Assembly: GCF_001729485.1 (NCBI RefSeq)
Contig: NZ_CP017157.1
Coordinates: 7,688,001-7,752,000 of the forward strand
Source: Streptomyces lydicus
GTDB taxonomy: Bacteria; Actinomycetota; Actinomycetes; Streptomycetales; Streptomycetaceae
Direction: 5' to 3'
DNA length: 64,000 nt
The first letter of the stretch is position 1. Every line of letters starts with the position of its first letter. The notes below the pieces were generated by a model. It had not been told where the DNA came from and ran no database searches. It saw nothing but the letters and a program-made list of their open reading frames with translations. Positions 18,836 to 27,197 of this stretch are shown in pieces. The position numbers and the translations under genes were made by a program.

Positions 18836-19459
18836 ATGCCCGTCCACGACGTCCACGTCGCCGTCATCTACTACTCGTCCACCGGCACCGTCGCCGAACT
18901 CGCCCGCCGCATCGCGGACGCCGCCGAACACGCGGGAGCCGACGTACGGCTGCGGCGGACCGCCGAACTCGCACCGCAGACGGCGATCGACGCCAACCCC
19001 GCCTGGGCCGCCAACGCCGCGGCGACCGCGGACGTCATGGAAGCCACCCACGAGGACGTGCTCTGGGCGGACGCGGTGCTCTTCGGCACCCCCACCCGCT
19101 TCGGCAACGTCACGTCCCAGCTCAAGCAGTACCTCGACACGCTGGGCGGCCTCTGGCAGCAGGGCAGGCTCGCCGACAAGGTCTACAGCGGCTTCACCGC
19201 GTCCGCCACCCGGCACGGCGGCCAGGAATCCACCCTCCTCGCCCTCTACCACACCATCCATCACTTCGGCGGCATCCTCATCGCCCCGGGATACACCGAC
19301 CCGGCGAAGTTCGTCGACGGCAACCCCTACGGCACCTCTCACGTGGGCGGCCCGGACACCCCCCTCGACGACGACGCGCGCACCGCCGCCCGGATCCAGG
19401 CGGAGCGCGTCGTGAAGTTCACCAAAGCCATCAAGCACGGCCTGGCACAGGCCGGATGA
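18836..19459 (+). CDS. wrbA: NAD(P)H:quinone oxidoreductase, WrbA type
   Basis: FMN-dependent two-electron quinone reductase that avoids semiquinone formation. The 207-residue flavodoxin-fold protein has the phosphate loop YYSSTGTVAELA near residue 12, FGTPTRFGNVTSQLKQYLD and the C-terminal APGYTDPAKF and NPYGTSHVGG segments that define WrbA. ATG at 18836 is preceded by GGGAGGTG. Sixteen bases separate its stop from gad, so the two are probably one transcript. Confidence 0.95.
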   Translation: MPVHDVHVAVIYYSSTGTVAELARRIADAAEHAGADVRLRRTAELAPQTAIDANPAWAANAAATADVMEATHEDVLWADAVLFGTPTRFGNVTSQLKQYLDTLGGLWQQGRLADKVYSGFTASATRHGGQESTLLALYHTIHHFGGILIAPGYTDPAKFVDGNPYGTSHVGGPDTPLDDDARTAARIQAERVVKFTKAIKHGLAQAG

Positions 19460-19475
19460 CGGGAAGTGGCGACAG

Positions 19476-20882
19476 ATGACCCTGCACAAAGGCGCGCCCG
19501 CGGCCGACCGCAAGCACATCCGGCACCCGGTCAACCCGTTCTACGGTGAGGCCGACCCGGTTTCCGGCATGGAGACCTCGCCGCCCCGGCACACCCTGCC
19601 CGAGAGCCCCCTCGCCCCGCACGCCGCCTACCAGTTCGTCCACGACGAGCTCATGCTGGACGGCAACGCCCGCCTCAACCTGGCGACCTTCGTCACCACC
19701 TGGATGGAGCCGCAGGCCGGCGTCCTGATGGCGGAGTGCCGGGACAAGAACATGATCGACAAGGACGAGTACCCGCGCACCGCCGAACTGGAGCGGCGCT
19801 GCGTGGCGATGCTCGCCGACCTGTGGCACGCCCCCGACGCGGTCGGCTGCTCCACCACCGGGTCGAGCGAGGCGTGCATGCTCGCCGGCATGGCCCTCAA
19901 ACGACGCTGGATGCACCGCAACGCCGACCGGTACCCGGCCTCCGCGCGGCCCAACCTCGTCATGGGCGCCAACGTCCAGGTCTGCTGGGAGAAGTTCTGC
20001 AACTTCTGGGAGGTCGAGGCCCGCCAGGTCCCGATGCAGGGCGACCGCTTCCACCTCGACGCCGACTCCGCCACCGCGCTCTGCGACGAGAACACCATCG
20101 GCGTGGTGGCCATCCTCGGCTCCACCTTCGACGGGTCCTACGAGCCGGTGGCCGACATCTGCGCGGCGCTCGACGACCTCCACGAGAAGAAGGGCTGGGA
20201 CATCCCGGTCCACGTGGACGGCGCGTCCGGCGCGATGATCGCCCCGTTCCTCGACCCCGAGCTGAAGTGGGACTTCCGGCTGCCGCGGGTCGCCTCCATC
20301 AACACCTCCGGCCACAAGTACGGCCTGGTCTACCCCGGCGTCGGCTGGGCCCTGTGGCGCGACGAGGAGGCGCTCCCCGAGGAACTCGTCTTCCGCGTCA
20401 ACTACCTCGGCGGCGACATGCCGACCTTCGCCCTCAACTTCTCCCGGCCCGGCGCCCAGGTGGCCGCCCAGTACTACACCTTCCTGCGGCTCGGCCGGGC
20501 CGGTTTCCGCGCCGTCCAGCAGGCCACCCGGGACGTCGCCCGCTCCATGGCCGAACGCATCGGCTCCCTGGGCGACTTCGAGCTCCTCACCCGCGGCGAC
20601 GAACTGCCGGTCTTCGCCTTCACCACCGCCGCCCACGTCACCGCCTACGACGTCTTCGACGTGTCCCGGCGCCTGAAGGAACGCGGCTGGCTGATCCCCG
20701 CCTACACCTTCCCGCCCGACCGCGAGGACCTCTCCGTCCTGCGCGTCGTCTGCCGCAACGGCTTCTCCCAGGACCTCGCCGACCTCTTCCTCGCCGACCT
20801 GGAACAGCTCCTCCAGGAACTGCGGGAACAGCGGGGCCCCCTGGGCCGCCCGGAGAACGAGGCGACCGCCTTCCACCACTGA
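19476..20882 (+). CDS. gad: glutamate decarboxylase
   Basis: PLP enzyme that converts glutamate to GABA and CO2, consuming a proton. The 468-residue length is that of GadA/GadB. Visible features are TTGSSEACMLAGMALKRRW for phosphate binding, HVDGASGAM with the PLP-ring aspartate at 248, and the Schiff-base lysine at 281 in NTSGHKYG. The C terminus ends in HH, like the pH-sensing tail of enteric enzymes, but whether it plugs the active site is unknown. No glutamate/GABA antiporter gene lies nearby. Confidence 0.95.
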   Translation: MTLHKGAPAADRKHIRHPVNPFYGEADPVSGMETSPPRHTLPESPLAPHAAYQFVHDELMLDGNARLNLATFVTTWMEPQAGVLMAECRDKNMIDKDEYPRTAELERRCVAMLADLWHAPDAVGCSTTGSSEACMLAGMALKRRWMHRNADRYPASARPNLVMGANVQVCWEKFCNFWEVEARQVPMQGDRFHLDADSATALCDENTIGVVAILGSTFDGSYEPVADICAALDDLHEKKGWDIPVHVDGASGAMIAPFLDPELKWDFRLPRVASINTSGHKYGLVYPGVGWALWRDEEALPEELVFRVNYLGGDMPTFALNFSRPGAQVAAQYYTFLRLGRAGFRAVQQATRDVARSMAERIGSLGDFELLTRGDELPVFAFTTAAHVTAYDVFDVSRRLKERGWLIPAYTFPPDREDLSVLRVVCRNGFSQDLADLFLADLEQLLQELREQRGPLGRPENEATAFHH

Positions 20883-20904
20883 CCCGCACGCCCGCGGGCG
20901 CCGG

Positions 20905-21573
20905 TCACCCCCGGTCCCCGGGAACTCCCCCCGCCCCGTCCGCCTCCGGGCGGTGGCCCCGCCCCGCGTACGGGTTCTCCTGCCCCTCGGCGAGCACCCC
21001 GACGAACGGCTCCCCCTCACCGGCGAAGACGTACGCCCCGCCCCTGATCCGTTCGATCAGCCCACGGGTCCACTCCGCCCCCGCGTCCGCGGAGTGGACC
21101 CAGTAGTTCATGATCTCGCCGATGTGACCGAGCTGCCCCGGCCCCTCCGCCGGCGTGTAGTACCCGGTGACGGCGCCCCGCCACCCCTCGATCGCCCGCA
21201 CCCGCTCCTCCAGGAGCTCCAGGGCCTCCGCACGGTCCAGGTCGACCAGGAAGCCGAGCGCCGCCGAGAGCACGTCGGGCTTCTGGTCGTGGGCGGTCAG
21301 GGACGCGCGCAGCAGCGCGAAGTACTCCTGCGTGCCCCGCTCCGTGATCTCGTACTCGGTGCGCGGCGGACCGCCGGCCGTGGACGGCGCGGTCTCATGG
21401 GCCCGCAGCAGTCCCTGCTTCGCCATGTGCTTGAGCGCGTGGTAGATCGAGCCCGGCTTGGCGTTGGACCACTCGTGGGCGCCCCAGTACTCCAGGTCGT
21501 TGCGCACCTGATAGCCGTGAGCCCGCCCGTGCTGCCGAACGGCGCCGAGCACCAGGAGACGGATCGCTGACAT
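20905..21573 (-). CDS. PadR family transcriptional regulator
   Basis: A 222-residue regulator. The N-terminal winged helix (residues 1-85) reads IRLLVLGAVRQHGRAHGYQV, a KPGSIYHALKHMAKQGLL recognition region and YEITERG wing. The C-terminal half is helical with a Vir_C-like dimer domain and a disordered end. PadR proteins repress genes for phenolic-acid decarboxylation, drug export or other stress responses by ligand release. Its targets are unknown; gad ends 22 bases away in the opposite orientation, so they share no promoter. Confidence 0.92.
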   Translation of the reverse strand: MSAIRLLVLGAVRQHGRAHGYQVRNDLEYWGAHEWSNAKPGSIYHALKHMAKQGLLRAHETAPSTAGGPPRTEYEITERGTQEYFALLRASLTAHDQKPDVLSAALGFLVDLDRAEALELLEERVRAIEGWRGAVTGYYTPAEGPGQLGHIGEIMNYWVHSADAGAEWTRGLIERIRGGAYVFAGEGEPFVGVLAEGQENPYAGRGHRPEADGAGGVPGDRG

Positions 21574-21633
21574 GCCCCCAGGCTATTGCGCGCGCCGGCC
21601 CCCGGGCCGGCTGCCCACGGGCCGCCGGCCCGC

Positions 21634-22194
21634 CTACTCCCCGGCCGTACGCTCCCGCCCCGCCCGCTCCTCGTCCACCAGCTCGAAGGCGGTCCTGCCG
21701 TCCAGCGACTCGCGGATCACATCGGCGTGCCCGGCGTGCCGGGCGGTCTCCTCGATCAGGTGCAGCATCAGCCACCGCATCGACTGCCGGGCGTTCGGCG
21801 GGAACCACGGCGCCTCCGGCAGCGCGAAGGTGTCGTTCAGGCTCGGCACGGAACGGATGAACTTCTCGGTCCGCTGCGCCACGCCCTCCCAGAACTCCAG
21901 CACCCCGGCCGGCGTCTCGCCGTCCTCCAGCCGGAAGCTCAGGTGCCAGTTGGACTGGTTCCGCTCGATGGAGTGCGGCAGCCCCTGCGCGATCTCCACC
22001 CAGTGCTGCTCGGTCTCCGCGACGTGCTTGACCAGCCCGGCCAGCGACAGCTCACTCGCGCTCGGCCGCTCGGCCGCCTGCGCGTCGGTCAGCCCGAGGA
22101 CCGCCCGCCGCAGCCCGCCGCGCTGCGCCTCCAGAAAGGCCAGCAGCGCGCCGGTCTCGTCACCGTGTGCCTCAGCAAGAACGTGAGTGGGCAT
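21634..22194 (-). CDS. DinB family protein (DUF664)
   Basis: A 186-residue four-helix-bundle protein of the DinB/YfiT-like superfamily, many of which are thiol-dependent metalloenzymes. It has the typical AFLEAQRGGLRRAVLGLTDAQA start, LAGLVKHVAETEQHWVE, and LHLIEETARHAGHADVIRE with the conserved histidines that bind metal. ATG at 22194 follows GGAAGGCGG; an ATG further upstream at 22215 lacks support. Reaction unknown; mycothiol or bacillithiol transfer is known for relatives. Confidence 0.9.
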   Translation of the reverse strand: MPTHVLAEAHGDETGALLAFLEAQRGGLRRAVLGLTDAQAAERPSASELSLAGLVKHVAETEQHWVEIAQGLPHSIERNQSNWHLSFRLEDGETPAGVLEFWEGVAQRTEKFIRSVPSLNDTFALPEAPWFPPNARQSMRWLMLHLIEETARHAGHADVIRESLDGRTAFELVDEERAGRERTAGE

Positions 22195-22374
22195 GACATC
22201 CGCCTTCCGCGACATCCCTGGGCGCCCGGCACTTCGCCGCCGCCCTTCCGACACCCCTCACGCTACGAACCCTTGCGGACAACTTCTGTCCGCAACTCCC
22301 GAGCCCCCGCTTTCCCACCCGGCCGCGCCCGCAGGACGAGCACTCCGACGAGCACTCCGCGGCACGGGGACACC

Positions 22375-23832
22375 TCAGAACGGGAACCGCGACCGCCCGT
22401 GCTGGATGGAGATCCACTTGGTCGTGGTGAAGGCTTCCACCATCGCGTCGCCGTTCAGCCGCCCCACGCCGGAGCTCTTCGCACCGCCGAAGGGAACGAT
22501 CGGCTCGTCGTGCACCGTGGCGTCGTTGACGTGGAACATCCCGGTGTCGATCTGCTTGGCGAACCGCACCCCGCGCTCGATGTCGCCGGTGTGCACCGCG
22601 CCGCTCAGCCCGTACGGCGTGGCGTTGGTGAGCCGCACGGCCTCCTCGTCGCCGTCGAAGGGGATCAGCAGGACGACGGGCCCGAAGATCTCCTGGACGA
22701 GCAGCGGGGAGTCCTCCGGCAGGCCGCTCAGCACGGTGGGGGCCACGAGGGTGCCCCGGGTCTCGCCCTGGAGGAGCGCCGTGGCGCCGTCCGCGACGGC
22801 GCGGTCGACCAGCGAGGTGAGGGCGTCGGCCTGGCCCTCGTTGATCAGCGGGCCGATATGGGTCTGCGGGTCGGTGGGGTCGCCCACCTTCAGGGACGCG
22901 ACCTTGGCGACGAACTTCTCGGTGAACTCCCGCTCGACGGCGCGGTCCACGAGGACGCGGTTGGCCGCCATGCAGACCTGGCCCTGGTGCACGAAGCGGC
23001 TGAAGACGGCGGCGTCCACTGCGTAGTCGAGGTCGGCGTCGTCGAGCACCACCAGAGCGCTGTTACCGCCCAGCTCCAGCACCGAGTGCTTGAAGTGCGC
23101 GGCGGCGACGGTCGCGACGTGCCGGCCGACCTTCTCCGAGCCGGTGAAGGAAATGGTCTTGGGCACCGGGTGGTCGATCAGCGCGTCGCCGATCTCGGCG
23201 ATGTCGGTGACCACGACATTGAGCACGCCGGCCGGCAGACCGGCCTCCTCGAAGATCTTGCCGACCAGCCCGCCGCCGCAGATCGGGGTGTTCTGGTGCG
23301 GCTTGAGGACGACGGCGTTGCCGAGCGCGAGCGCCGGGGCGACGGACTTGACCGACAGCAGGAAGGGGAAGTTGAAGGGGCTGATGACCCCGACCACGCC
23401 GACCGGCAGGCGGTAGAGCCGGTTCTCCTTGCCGTCGATGGGCGAGGGCAGGATGCGGCCCTCGGCGCGCAGCGCCAGCTGCATCGCCTCGCGCAGGAAT
23501 TCCCGGACGAGATGGAGCTCGAAGCCCACCTTGGCGAGCGTGCCGCCGACCTCCGCGGCGATCGCGTCGGCCAGCTCGGCCTCACGGTCGTCGATGATCC
23601 GCAGCGCGCGCTCGAAAACCAGGCGGCGGGTGTACGGATTGGTGGCACCCCACTCCCGCTGCGCGCGTTCGGCGGCGCGATACGCCTGGTCGATCTCCTC
23701 GACCGTGGCCACGGGTATCGAGGTCAGTTTCTCGCCGTTGTAAGGATTGAAGTCGACGATGTCCCATGAGCCGCTTCCGGAGCGCCACTCACCGTCGATG
23801 AACTGAAACGCCAACTCGTCGAAGTAGGACAT
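22375..23832 (-). CDS. aldehyde dehydrogenase (benzaldehyde/vanillin dehydrogenase-like)
   Basis: NAD(P)-dependent oxidation of an aldehyde to the acid. The 485-residue protein has the full family architecture: ISPFNFPF in the Rossmann part, FTGSEKVG at 229-236 for cofactor binding, the general base Glu253 in LELGGNSA, the nucleophile Cys287 in HQGQVCMAANR, and the IFGPVV and PFGGAKSSG motifs. Aromatic aldehydes are likely substrates judging from the QVCMAANR and DATVHDEP segments, but this is inference. The gene starts at ATG 23832 and is monocistronic. Confidence 0.93.
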   Translation of the reverse strand: MSYFDELAFQFIDGEWRSGSGSWDIVDFNPYNGEKLTSIPVATVEEIDQAYRAAERAQREWGATNPYTRRLVFERALRIIDDREAELADAIAAEVGGTLAKVGFELHLVREFLREAMQLALRAEGRILPSPIDGKENRLYRLPVGVVGVISPFNFPFLLSVKSVAPALALGNAVVLKPHQNTPICGGGLVGKIFEEAGLPAGVLNVVVTDIAEIGDALIDHPVPKTISFTGSEKVGRHVATVAAAHFKHSVLELGGNSALVVLDDADLDYAVDAAVFSRFVHQGQVCMAANRVLVDRAVEREFTEKFVAKVASLKVGDPTDPQTHIGPLINEGQADALTSLVDRAVADGATALLQGETRGTLVAPTVLSGLPEDSPLLVQEIFGPVVLLIPFDGDEEAVRLTNATPYGLSGAVHTGDIERGVRFAKQIDTGMFHVNDATVHDEPIVPFGGAKSSGVGRLNGDAMVEAFTTTKWISIQHGRSRFPF

Positions 23833-23916
23833 GTCATCCCGATCTGGAGAACAGGGCGCTCAAGGCGCCGCATTGGGGGGTGCTGGCTCCTGATGGTCCG
23901 CCATCCTACCGACGCG

Positions 23917-24780
23917 TCACATGAGTTGGAGTAGACCACGCAAGAGGTCTCTGGTCTCCGACGGACCGGGGCCTTCTTCCTGGAGCCGGTCCATCACGCG
24001 CCCGTACTGGACCACCTCTTCCGGCTTGTCCAGATAGAGCGCACTCGTCAGCTGTTCCAGGAAGACGACGTCCGGCAGTCCCGACTCCTGGAAGCCGAGC
24101 ATGGTGAAGGCGCCGAACTCGCCGGAGTGCCCGCCGAGACTGAAGGGCATGACCTGGAGGCGCACATTCGGCCGTTCGGAGACCTCGATGAGATGTCTCA
24201 ACTGTTCGCGCATGACCTCGCGTTCGCCGTACGGGCGGCGCAGCGCGGCCTCGTCGAGCACGCAGTGGAACTGTGCGGGCCGTTCGGCCACGAGCAGCTT
24301 CTGGCGCTCCATGCGCAGCGCGACCCGGCGTTCTATGTCCGCGGGGGAGCCGTCGGGCATGCCCCGTCTGACCACCGCCTGGGCGTACGCCTCGGTCTGC
24401 AACAGGCCGTGCACGAACTGGACTTCGTAGACCCGGATGAGCGAGGTGGCTCCTTCCAGGCCGACATACGTCTGGAACCAGCTCGGCAGCACATCGGTGT
24501 AACTGTGCCACCAGCCCGCGACGTTGGCCTCGCGCGCCAGGGACAGCAGCGCCTCGCGCTCCTGGGCGTCGCTGACGCCGTAGAGCATGAGCAGGTCCTC
24601 GACGTCACGTGCCTTGAAGCTCACCCTGCCCAACTCCATGCGGCTGATCTTCGACTCGGACGCACGGATCGAGTAGCCGGCCGCCTCACGGGTTATCCCA
24701 CGGGATTCACGCAGGCGACGGAGCTGCGACCCGAGCAGGATCCGCCGCACCACCGATCCGCTCGACTCACTTGCGGACAC
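23917..24780 (-). CDS. WhiJ-like XRE helix-turn-helix regulator (DUF5753)
   Basis: A 287-residue regulator of the large Streptomyces WhiJ family. The N-terminal HTH is LGSQLRRLRESRGITREAAGYSIRASESKISRME (described here in two parts: helix 2 LRESRGITREAAGYS and recognition helix RASESKISRME). The rest is the DUF5753 domain with YVGLEGATSLIRVYEVQFVHGLLQTEAYAQ as its recognisable start. Family members work with a small DUF397 protein and an anti-sigma-like ATPase, both present next door. In S. coelicolor WhiJ represses development and its DUF397 partner relieves this. ATG at 24780 is a clear start. Confidence 0.9.
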   Translation of the reverse strand: MSASESSGSVVRRILLGSQLRRLRESRGITREAAGYSIRASESKISRMELGRVSFKARDVEDLLMLYGVSDAQEREALLSLAREANVAGWWHSYTDVLPSWFQTYVGLEGATSLIRVYEVQFVHGLLQTEAYAQAVVRRGMPDGSPADIERRVALRMERQKLLVAERPAQFHCVLDEAALRRPYGEREVMREQLRHLIEVSERPNVRLQVMPFSLGGHSGEFGAFTMLGFQESGLPDVVFLEQLTSALYLDKPEEVVQYGRVMDRLQEEGPGPSETRDLLRGLLQLM

Positions 24781-25093
24781 CTCTCAGACCCTCCTGTGAC
24801 CCCCACCCGTCCAACAGTGGGCCGCAGTCTGCCACGTCCGGGCTTCGTTGAGTGCTCATCCGGTTACTGATATGTGCGGCTCCTGCACGCCCCCTTCAAG
24901 AATCGGCAGCAATAATTCGCCTGAAACCAGGGTGGGTTGTCGCAATCACGGCACGTGCACGTGCATCTGCCCTTGCATCTGTCTCGCACATTGGGAACCA
25001 TAGGCGTCGCACGCATGCACGCTCGTGAAAGATCCGCCAGATCCGGCTGACCGGCCAGGGTCATGACGTCCGCGAACGCCAGGAGTGCCTCGC
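24781..25093. other. divergent promoter region of the WhiJ-like gene and the ATPase gene
   Basis: This 313-base intergenic stretch is less GC-rich than its surroundings and has several TGCA- and GCATCTG-containing words, including one exact 17-base copy at 24954-24970 that returns inverted upstream of the DUF397 gene. I see no gene in it. Confidence 0.6.
24954..24970 (-). promoter_or_regulatory. 17-bp shared element, copy 1 (candidate WhiJ-like operator)
   Basis: Read on the minus strand the sequence is GCAGATGCACGTGCACG. The same 17 bases occur on the plus strand at 25988-26004. Each contains the palindrome GTGCAC or its overlap CACGTG. This copy lies 124 bases upstream of the ATPase start and 174 bases upstream of the WhiJ-like start. 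Confidence 0.55.
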
Positions 25094-25576
25094 ATGGGGA
25101 CCAAGGTTTTGACCATGCTCGAGCCGTTATGGCAGGGCTTTCCTCCCGTCGACCCCCTGGCCGTCTCCGGTTCCGCGGCGTGCACACTCGCCCCGCGCTA
25201 CGAATCGGTCAGCTCCGCGCGGAAGTTCACCCGGGAGACCCTGCAGGGCTGGGAGCTGGACGACCTGTTCGACTCGGTCGCCCTGGTCGTCTCCGAGCTC
25301 GTCACCAATGCGCTGCGGCACGCGATCCTCGCCGCCCCGGAACAGGCAGACGCGGTCCCGCCGGCCCGGCTCCACCTGATGCGCTGGTCACAGCGGCTGA
25401 TCTGTGCCGTACGGGATCCGAGCGACGGTTCGCCGGTCGCCGGCGAGGCGGACTCCGCCGCCGAGTCGGGGCGCGGGCTGTATCTCGTGGAGTCCTTCAG
25501 TGACAGCTGGGGCTGGCACCCGCTGGCCGGGGTCACGCACGGAAAGATCGTGTGGGCGCTCTTCCGGCTCCCGTAG
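25094..25576 (+). CDS. ATP-binding protein, anti-sigma-factor-like histidine-kinase-type ATPase
   Basis: A 160-residue GHKL ATPase-domain protein like the RsbW/SpoIIAB-related proteins paired with WhiJ and DUF397 in streptomycetes. The N box is VALVVSELVTNALRHA, with the conserved Glu and Asn that hold magnesium; the G1 part is VRDPSDGSP and the G2 part SGRGLYLVESFSD. The ATG at 25094 with AGGAG eight bases upstream is preferred to GTG at 25085, which lies in the ribosome site. It runs opposite to the WhiJ-like gene. Confidence 0.9.
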   Translation: MGTKVLTMLEPLWQGFPPVDPLAVSGSAACTLAPRYESVSSARKFTRETLQGWELDDLFDSVALVVSELVTNALRHAILAAPEQADAVPPARLHLMRWSQRLICAVRDPSDGSPVAGEADSAAESGRGLYLVESFSDSWGWHPLAGVTHGKIVWALFRLP

Positions 25577-25605
25577 CCGGGACCGCCCCACGGCCGGCAG
25601 CGAAA

Positions 25606-25648
25606 CGTGCGAGCGGGCGCCCGTCAGGTACGGGCGCCCGCTCGCACG
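25606..25648. terminator. bidirectional terminator
   Basis: Perfect 19-base stem (25606-25624 with 25630-25648) with a five-base loop, between the convergent ATPase and DUF397 genes. Confidence 0.88.
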
Positions 25649-25678
25649 TGCGTTACCTGCCCCCGCGCTCGCCCGCCC

Positions 25679-25918
25679 TCAGTCCCGTACGAGGTGGTCG
25701 AACTCCCCGTCCTTCACGCCGAGCAGCATCGCCCGGACCTCGGCGGGGGTGTAGACGAGCGCGGGGCCGTCCGGGAAGCGGGAGTTGCGCACGGCGATGT
25801 CGCCGCCGGGCAGTTTGGCGAACTCCACACAGGACCCCTGGGAGTTGCTGTGCCGGCTCTTCTGCCACGTCACCTCACGGAGATCCTTTGCGGCCATGCC
25901 GTTGTATGCGTGGGGCAC
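25679..25918 (-). CDS. DUF397 domain protein
   Basis: A 79-residue protein with the DUF397 core: VTWQKSRHSNSQGSCVEFAKLPGGDIAVRNSRFPDGPALVYTPAEV is read as WQKSRHSNSQG, CVEFA, DIAVRNSRFPDGPAL and a FDHLV end. DUF397 proteins bind the DUF5753 regulators and modify DNA binding. GTG at 25918 has GGGAG eight bases upstream; the internal ATG at 25897 is an alternative. It completes the WhiJ-like trio. Confidence 0.9.
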   Translation of the reverse strand: MPHAYNGMAAKDLREVTWQKSRHSNSQGSCVEFAKLPGGDIAVRNSRFPDGPALVYTPAEVRAMLLGVKDGEFDHLVRD

Positions 25919-25987
25919 TGGGATCTCCCGGTGATAAACGGTGTCAACTGCCCGGGATCATAGCTGCGTTCACATGCGAATGCATGC

Positions 25988-26004
25988 GCAGATGCACGTG
26001 CACG
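25988..26004 (+). promoter_or_regulatory. 17-bp shared element, copy 2
   Basis: Exact inverted copy of the element at 24954-24970, here 70 bases upstream of the DUF397 start, a typical operator distance. Neighbouring bases also hold TGCATGCG repeats. Confidence 0.55.
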
Positions 26005-26216
26005 ACAGCCGGTGCCGGGGCGGTCACCCCTCGTCGAGCACCGTCACCAGGCGCACCACGGGCGGCGGCGGCCGCCGCCCATGATGCGGCGCGCCTGTAC
26101 CTGGGTACGGGCCGCCGGGGCCGAACCCCTCACGGACGGGGAAGAGACGTGCGCCACGCCCCTCGGGTTCCGGGGTCCGGGCGCCCGGCCCACCGGCACG
26201 ACGTCGAGCGGCGCCG

Positions 26217-26468
26217 TCAACGGGTCCGCTTGCCGTAGCGGCGCTCGAAGCGCTCGACGCGGCCGGCCGTGTCCAGCACCCGGGCGGTGCCCGTGTAGAA
26301 GGGGTGACTCGCCGAGGAGATCTCGACGTCGATGACGGGATAGGTGTTGCCGTCCTCCCACTCGACCGTCTTCTCGCTGGTCGCGGTGGAGCGGGTCAGG
26401 AAGGCGTGGCCGGCGGCCCGGTCACGGAAGACGACGGGCCCGTAGGCGGGGTGGATTCCAGGCTTCAT
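26217..26468 (-). CDS. rpmE2: 50S ribosomal protein L31, type B
   Basis: An 83-residue ribosomal protein of the zinc-independent type: it has no cysteines, whereas primary L31 has a CxxC pair, and shows the B-type start [16 protein letters not shown] and the central [11 protein letters not shown]. In zinc-starved cells it replaces the zinc-binding paralogue. It is eight bases downstream of rpmG and the pair is probably one Zur-regulated transcript. Confidence 0.95.
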   Translation of the reverse strand: MKPGIHPAYGPVVFRDRAAGHAFLTRSTATSEKTVEWEDGNTYPVIDVEISSASHPFYTGTARVLDTAGRVERFERRYGKRTR

Positions 26469-26476
26469 GGCGGTCT

Positions 26477-26641
26477 TCAGCGCTCCTCTCGGAAGGCGAC
26501 GTGCCGGCCGGCCACCGGGTCGTACTTGCGCAGTTCCAGGCGGTCGGGGTCGTTGCGGCGGTTCTTGCGGGTGACGTAGGTGAACCCGGTGCCGGCGGTG
26601 GACCGGAGCTTCACGACCGGGCGTAGTTCGTTGCGAGCCAT
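26477..26641 (-). CDS. rpmG: 50S ribosomal protein L33 (cysteine-free)
   Basis: A 54-residue ribosomal protein, too short to stand out by length. It starts [20 protein letters not shown] and continues with [24 protein letters not shown], read in two parts, matching the L33 family. No cysteines occur, so this is the zinc-free paralogue. ATG at 26641, TGA at 26477. It is the first gene of the pair with rpmE2. Confidence 0.95.
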   Translation of the reverse strand: MARNELRPVVKLRSTAGTGFTYVTRKNRRNDPDRLELRKYDPVAGRHVAFREER

Positions 26642-26653
26642 GCGGTTAGTATA

Positions 26654-26668
26654 CGGAAATGGTTTCCA
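26654..26668. promoter_or_regulatory. candidate Zur box upstream of rpmG-rpmE2
   Basis: CGGAAATGGTTTCCA lies 13 bases upstream of the rpmG start and matches 11 of 15 bases of the actinobacterial Zur consensus TGAAAATGATTTTCA (consensus from memory). A second overlapping match, TGAAAATGGAAACCA, sits at 26661-26675 on the other strand. Zinc control of cysteine-free ribosomal proteins is established for S. coelicolor. Confidence 0.7.
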
Positions 26669-26714
26669 TTTTCAATAGGCTCTCACCTGGGCCGATACCC
26701 CGAGGAGACGCACC

Positions 26715-26939
26715 GTGCCCGCGGTTCTGAAGATCAAGGACAGCGCACTCGTCAGAAACGGACGGCGGCGCATACGGGTGGCCCGCTACGCGGCCCGGCG
26801 CGCCGTCCACAGGGCCGTCACCCGCGACCCGCGCCCGCCACGGACGGCACGCGGCCCCCGGGGCGCCGGCCACGGGGCGTCGCCGGGCTCCACCCTCCGG
26901 GGCCGCCCCCTGGGACGGCCGGCCGGACGCTTCCGGTAA
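26715..26939 (+). CDS. small very basic hypothetical protein
   Basis: A 74-residue frame from GTG at 26715 with GAGGAG seven bases upstream and strong third-position GC bias. The product is extremely rich in Arg and contains the start MPAVLKIKDSALVRNGRRR and a Pro/Gly-rich end. No family is recognised. It diverges from the Zur-box pair, with the box between, and could be a nucleic-acid-associated or ribosome-related small protein, but this is speculation. It could also be non-coding. Confidence 0.45.
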   Translation: MPAVLKIKDSALVRNGRRRIRVARYAARRAVHRAVTRDPRPPRTARGPRGAGHGASPGSTLRGRPLGRPAGRFR

Positions 26940-26975
26940 TACTGGACAGAACGTCCGCCCCCGACGAAAGCGAGC

Positions 26976-27179
26976 GTGCCCGTGCTCCGCAACGCCTTCG
27001 AACCCTGGCACCTGATCCTGATCATCGCGGTGCTCGTCCTGCTCTTCGGCTCGAAGAAGCTGCCCGACATGGCCCGGGGCCTCGGCCGCTCGATGCGCAT
27101 CCTCAAATCCGAGGCCAAGGCGCTCAAGGACGAGCAGCCCACCGAGGCGCCCCGCGCGGAGTCCGCCGTCGGCCACTGA
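26976..27179 (+). CDS. tatA: twin-arginine translocase subunit TatA/TatE
   Basis: A 67-residue single-pass protein: short N-terminal membrane helix [13 protein letters not shown], the hinge [14 protein letters not shown] and an amphipathic helix [15 protein letters not shown], then an acidic tail. TatA forms the protein-conducting pore for folded proteins. The main tat genes are not here, so this is probably an extra copy. GTG at 26976 has only a weak GAAAG before it. Confidence 0.92.
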   Translation: MPVLRNAFEPWHLILIIAVLVLLFGSKKLPDMARGLGRSMRILKSEAKALKDEQPTEAPRAESAVGH

Positions 27180-27197
27180 CGCCCGGCGAGCGGTCCG

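Noticed and set aside
24864..25187. Cysteine-rich minus-strand frame (CTCTC)
   Set aside because: The cysteines come from repeated TGC words of the regulatory element, not from a protein family; no ribosome site.
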